A stretch of DNA of 8,498 bases from Leptofilum sp050292445 (lineage in GTDB: Bacteria; Chloroflexota; Anaerolineae; Promineifilales; Promineifilaceae): contig JBNKLQ010000256.1 in assembly GCA_050292445.1 (NCBI GenBank), positions 1 to 8,498 on the forward strand, in the 5' to 3' direction. Under the pieces are notes generated by a model. That model saw nothing but the letters and a program-made list of their open reading frames with translations, ran no database searches and was not told where the DNA came from. Numbering within the stretch: position 1 is the stretch's first letter; the number at the start of each line of letters is the position of its first letter. Positions 6,785-8,498 of the stretch are shown here, piece after piece. The position numbers and the translations under genes are program-made.

Positions 6785-6915
6785 AGGGGAAATTGCGTCT
6801 TCAGACCCGACACACATTAGGCAACACATCAGATCTAAACAATTAGGCTATCCAATTGTATCAGCAACTATTTTCAGGGAAGATGAGGAAAAGGCAAATT
6901 TCAGGCACACGGCTA

Positions 6916-6949
6916 AGGTGACAGCCATTTTAGCAAATGACTGTCACTT
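6916..6949. repeat. Paired palindromic element 3, a near-perfect hairpin
   Basis: AGGTGACAGCCATTT at 6916-6930 faces AAATGACTGTCACTT at 6935-6949 across a 4-nt loop (TAGC). Thirteen of 15 base pairs are Watson-Crick; the exceptions are G6917 with T6948 (a wobble in plus-strand RNA) and C6925 with A6940 (a wobble on the minus-strand RNA). It begins 10 nt past the stop of the small minus-strand gene at 6960-7310, the right place for a transcript-end structure, but no U-tract follows on the minus strand (CCTTAGCC). Each arm is approximately an odd palindrome (ATGAC-T-GTCAC), the same layout as the elements at 4054-4112 and 8296-8347. Confidence 0.7.
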
Positions 6950-6959
6950 TCTACAACCA

Positions 6960-7310
6960 TTACTTTGGCAAGCGATGTTCTAAATGAGCGTAAAACCAAT
7001 TAGCAACTGTTTGGGACACGCCTTTGCGCGCACCAAACATCAATTTTTGTCCCACAGCGTTGAGCGGGTAAATCTCCACAGCGACCGCGCTGCTGCCATT
7101 GTCGGGGTTTGTAATATTGACTTTCATTTCGGTCCGATCCCCCAACACCTTGCCCAAAATCTTCTTATCGAAACGCGCCTCAACGGTTCCGGCGGCGGGA
7201 TCTTGCTTCAGGATTTTTCCTTCAAGCCCTTCAATGGCACCTAACACCGCCTGAAAAACGGCCTCTGAACTGGATGGATACTGTTTTTCCTCATGAATAG
7301 TAAATGACAT
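6960..7310 (-). CDS. Conserved-looking small protein of unknown function
   Basis: A 116-residue soluble protein that I do not recognise. Seen: no signal peptide and no membrane segment. It begins SFTIHEEKQYPSSSEAVFQAV, then a helix-like stretch (AVFQAVLGAIEGLEGKI), then alternating beta-like strands (GTVEARFDKKI, EMKVNITNP, SAVAVEIYPL) and a C-terminal helix (GVSQTVANWFYAHLEHRL). This helix-plus-sheet order, with wording like 'VEARFDKKI', recalls small START/SRPBCC-like or DUF1499-like folds, but that is only a shape comparison. GGAGAA at 7316-7321 (minus) sits 5 nt before ATG 7310, so the start is well supported. It follows the sugar kinase gene by 38 nt on the same strand, so it is probably co-transcribed with it. 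Reality as a gene is supported by the ribosome binding site and operon spacing. Confidence 0.75.
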   Translation of the reverse strand: MSFTIHEEKQYPSSSEAVFQAVLGAIEGLEGKILKQDPAAGTVEARFDKKILGKVLGDRTEMKVNITNPDNGSSAVAVEIYPLNAVGQKLMFGARKGVSQTVANWFYAHLEHRLPK

Positions 7311-7348
7311 CGTGATTCTCCGTATTTTTGTTCTCCGTCTTGGGATTA

Positions 7349-8284
7349 CTAAATAGTGAGCTGTTTAATTTTGACCTGATCCAGCAGGGTATGGACCAAT
7401 TCGGTGGAGCCTACGGCCGTTCCTGCCAAACTCGCCGTCGCTGCCCCACAAGCAATTCCCCAGCGCAGCGCTTCAGCCACGAGCTTGCCCTGGCTCAGGC
7501 CATATACCAGCCCCCCGACCATTGAGTCACCGGCACCGATGGGGTTGCGCTCCTGAATCGTCGGCGAGCTGGCCAGCCAGGCCGCCTGCCCGTCGCTAAA
7601 GATGGCCCCAGCCTTACCCAGCGAGATGACCACATTTTGCGGGCCAAGCATCTGTATTTTACGCGCAGCCGCCACGGCATCCTCTGGATTATGTACAGGC
7701 AAGCCGCTGAGGCTGCTGGCTTCAATGTCATTAGGTTTGATGAGAAACGGCCGTTCCCCACATCCCTCAATCAGCGCCGCACCACTCGTATCCAAGATCA
7801 CCTGCCCGCCACCCGACTGAATCAACGCCACCATTTGGGCATAAATGGCGTGGGGCACGCCAGGGGGCAAGCTACCCGCCAGCACCCACCAATCCTCCGG
7901 CTGGATGAACTGCTCAATTTGCGCCAGCAGCGCCGCCTGCGCCGCCTCAGAAACCTTCGGGCCAGATTCGTTGACCTTCAGGTAGCGGTCATGCTGTTCA
8001 GTCACAATGCTGACGTTCGTACGCGTCTCCCCTTCGATCCAGGTAAACGCCGTTTCGATGCCGAGGTCGGCTAAGGTTTCCGCCAACAGCTCGCCGCTTT
8101 TGCCCCCAGCAAAGCCCAGCACCACGCTGTTGGTGCCCAAAGCGCCCAACATGCGCGAAACGTTAAATCCCTTGCCACCGCAGTCTACACGCGCCTCGCT
8201 GGCCCGCAGGACGGTGTCAAACGTAAATTCGCTAATCGTGAGTTCCCGGTCTACGGCCGGGTTAAGTGTTACTGTGTAAATCAT
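7349..8284 (-). CDS. 1-phosphofructokinase-family hexose kinase (PfkB superfamily)
   Basis: Cytoplasmic ATP-dependent sugar-phosphate kinase. Seen in 311 residues: TVTLNPAVDR at 4-13 (the N-terminal hallmark of FruK/LacC/PfkB enzymes), the substrate-binding GGKGFNVSR at 36-44, AGSLPPG at 136-142, KPN at 183-185, and the catalytic/anion-hole motif PIGAGDSMVGG around Asp253. Known: this branch phosphorylates fructose-1-phosphate, fructose-6-phosphate or tagatose-6-phosphate; sequence by eye cannot decide. No fructose PTS gene is in view, so fructose-1-phosphate as substrate is not supported by context. Start at 8284 (MIYTVTLNP) is preferred to an in-frame ATG at 8308, because the latter adds a non-family peptide and lies inside an inverted repeat. 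The next gene downstream is the 116-residue unknown, then fbp, which catalyses the opposite reaction. Confidence 0.9.
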   Translation of the reverse strand: MIYTVTLNPAVDRELTISEFTFDTVLRASEARVDCGGKGFNVSRMLGALGTNSVVLGFAGGKSGELLAETLADLGIETAFTWIEGETRTNVSIVTEQHDRYLKVNESGPKVSEAAQAALLAQIEQFIQPEDWWVLAGSLPPGVPHAIYAQMVALIQSGGGQVILDTSGAALIEGCGERPFLIKPNDIEASSLSGLPVHNPEDAVAAARKIQMLGPQNVVISLGKAGAIFSDGQAAWLASSPTIQERNPIGAGDSMVGGLVYGLSQGKLVAEALRWGIACGAATASLAGTAVGSTELVHTLLDQVKIKQLTI

Positions 8285-8295
8285 TTGTTTCCCAA

Positions 8296-8347
8296 AGGTG
8301 CGACGCACTTGCCCAGGCGTAACCTGCTAAAAAAGTGCGTCGCACCT
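8296..8347. repeat. Paired palindromic element 2 (AGGTGCGACGCACTT type)
   Basis: AGGTGCGACGCACTT at 8296-8310 is exactly inverted as AAGTGCGTCGCACCT at 8333-8347, with a 22-nt spacer. Each arm is an odd palindrome (GTGCG-A-CGCAC and GTGCG-T-CGCAC). It occupies most of the 75-nt gap between the stop of the upstream minus-strand gene (8360) and the kinase start (8284). A 15-bp RNA stem would form in the kinase leader or at the end of the upstream transcript. On the minus strand the right-hand exit of the stem reads CTTTGGGAAAC, without a U-tract. It may be a dispersed repeat, a transcript-end structure or a regulator site. Confidence 0.75.
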
Positions 8348-8359
8348 GCATCGCCATAA

Positions 8360-8498
8360 TCATTTTGTACTTAGATCACTTTGGGCCAGCCACCAACCTG
8401 CAGCAGCTCCCAGCAGCGTGGTGAAAACGGTCACCAGCCACTTACCGCCTAGATCGTAGATGTAATGGCGTCCTTCCAGCAAAGCCAGAACCAGCCCG
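8360..8498 (-). CDS. 3' end of a probable membrane protein gene
   Basis: The last 45 codons of a gene entering from the right edge, ending in TGA at 8360-8362. Seen: it reads GLVLALLEGRHYIYDLGG, then KWLVTVFTTLLGAAAGWWLAQ, then SDLSTK. The second block is a convincing membrane helix with aromatic residues at both ends. No family was recognised and the rest is outside the window. It is the same strand as, and 75 nt upstream of, the sugar kinase. The evidence is an uninterrupted frame with membrane-protein composition at an operon-like position, so moderate confidence. Confidence 0.55.
   Translation of the reverse strand, partial: GLVLALLEGRHYIYDLGGKWLVTVFTTLLGAAAGWWLAQSDLSTK

Noticed and set aside
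6772..6813. A 14-residue N-terminal extension of the bisphosphatase
   Set aside because: A strong GGAGAAG site at 6778-6784 with ideal spacing supports the ATG at 6771.
6814..6915. Possible fbp promoter and the ACAATT/AATTGT 6-bp inverted repeat at 6839-6859
   Set aside because: No -35/-10 pair on the minus strand reached a convincing match, and a 6-bp A/T-rich repeat is expected by chance. Nothing else was seen in this stretch.
8285..8308. N-terminal extension MRRTFGKQ of the sugar kinase
   Set aside because: Family members start at M(I)YTVTLNP; the extension lies in an inverted repeat.

Overview
The window looks like a chromosomal segment of a mid-GC bacterium, most likely a member of the Chloroflexota (Anaerolineae-like). 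The best phylum hint is the truncated lipoprotein at the left edge: its mature N-terminus (PTVVEVTRLVPGTT) resembles the TVVEVTR/VPG linkers common in Chloroflexota ABC-type binding lipoproteins. This is inference from recall, not a search. No rRNA, tRNA, CRISPR array, transposase or phage gene was seen.

Layout. (1) Positions 1-1716, minus strand: a cell-surface pair, namely a membrane-anchored protein with two FlgD-like Ig repeats and then the start of a lipoprotein. A mobile-looking imperfect inverted repeat (255-360) lies between them. (2) Positions 1717-1982: a divergent intergenic region with a perfect 12-bp inverted repeat followed by a T-rich run, and a weak candidate promoter. (3) Positions 1983-4784, plus strand: a compact phospholipid operon, psd (overlap 4 nt) pssA (overlap 8 nt) DUF374 acyltransferase 1, then a 78-nt gap with a paired palindromic element, then DUF374 acyltransferase 2. 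(4) Positions 4810-6771, minus: class III fructose-1,6-bisphosphatase, convergent with the lipid operon. (5) Positions 6960-8284, minus: a PfkB-family 1-phosphofructokinase-like sugar kinase followed by a small unrecognised protein. (6) Positions 8360-8498, minus: the 3' end of a gene for a probable membrane protein.

How the genes work together. PssA makes phosphatidylserine from CDP-diacylglycerol and serine, Psd decarboxylates it to phosphatidylethanolamine, and the two DUF374 proteins probably acylate a lipid or lipid-linked acceptor at the membrane. On the other strand, the sugar kinase (producing a hexose bisphosphate) and the bisphosphatase (hydrolysing fructose-1,6-bisphosphate) sit at the glycolysis/gluconeogenesis branch point.

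The most unusual content is non-coding. Three intergenic elements of different sequence share one architecture: a 15-nt odd palindrome centred on a single A, then a spacer, then its inverted copy centred on T. In T-centred orientation each begins AA and ends (C/T)CT or CTT. Separately, the octamer ACGGCCGT occurs 12 times, always inside genes and in all three reading frames, like a highly iterated palindrome.
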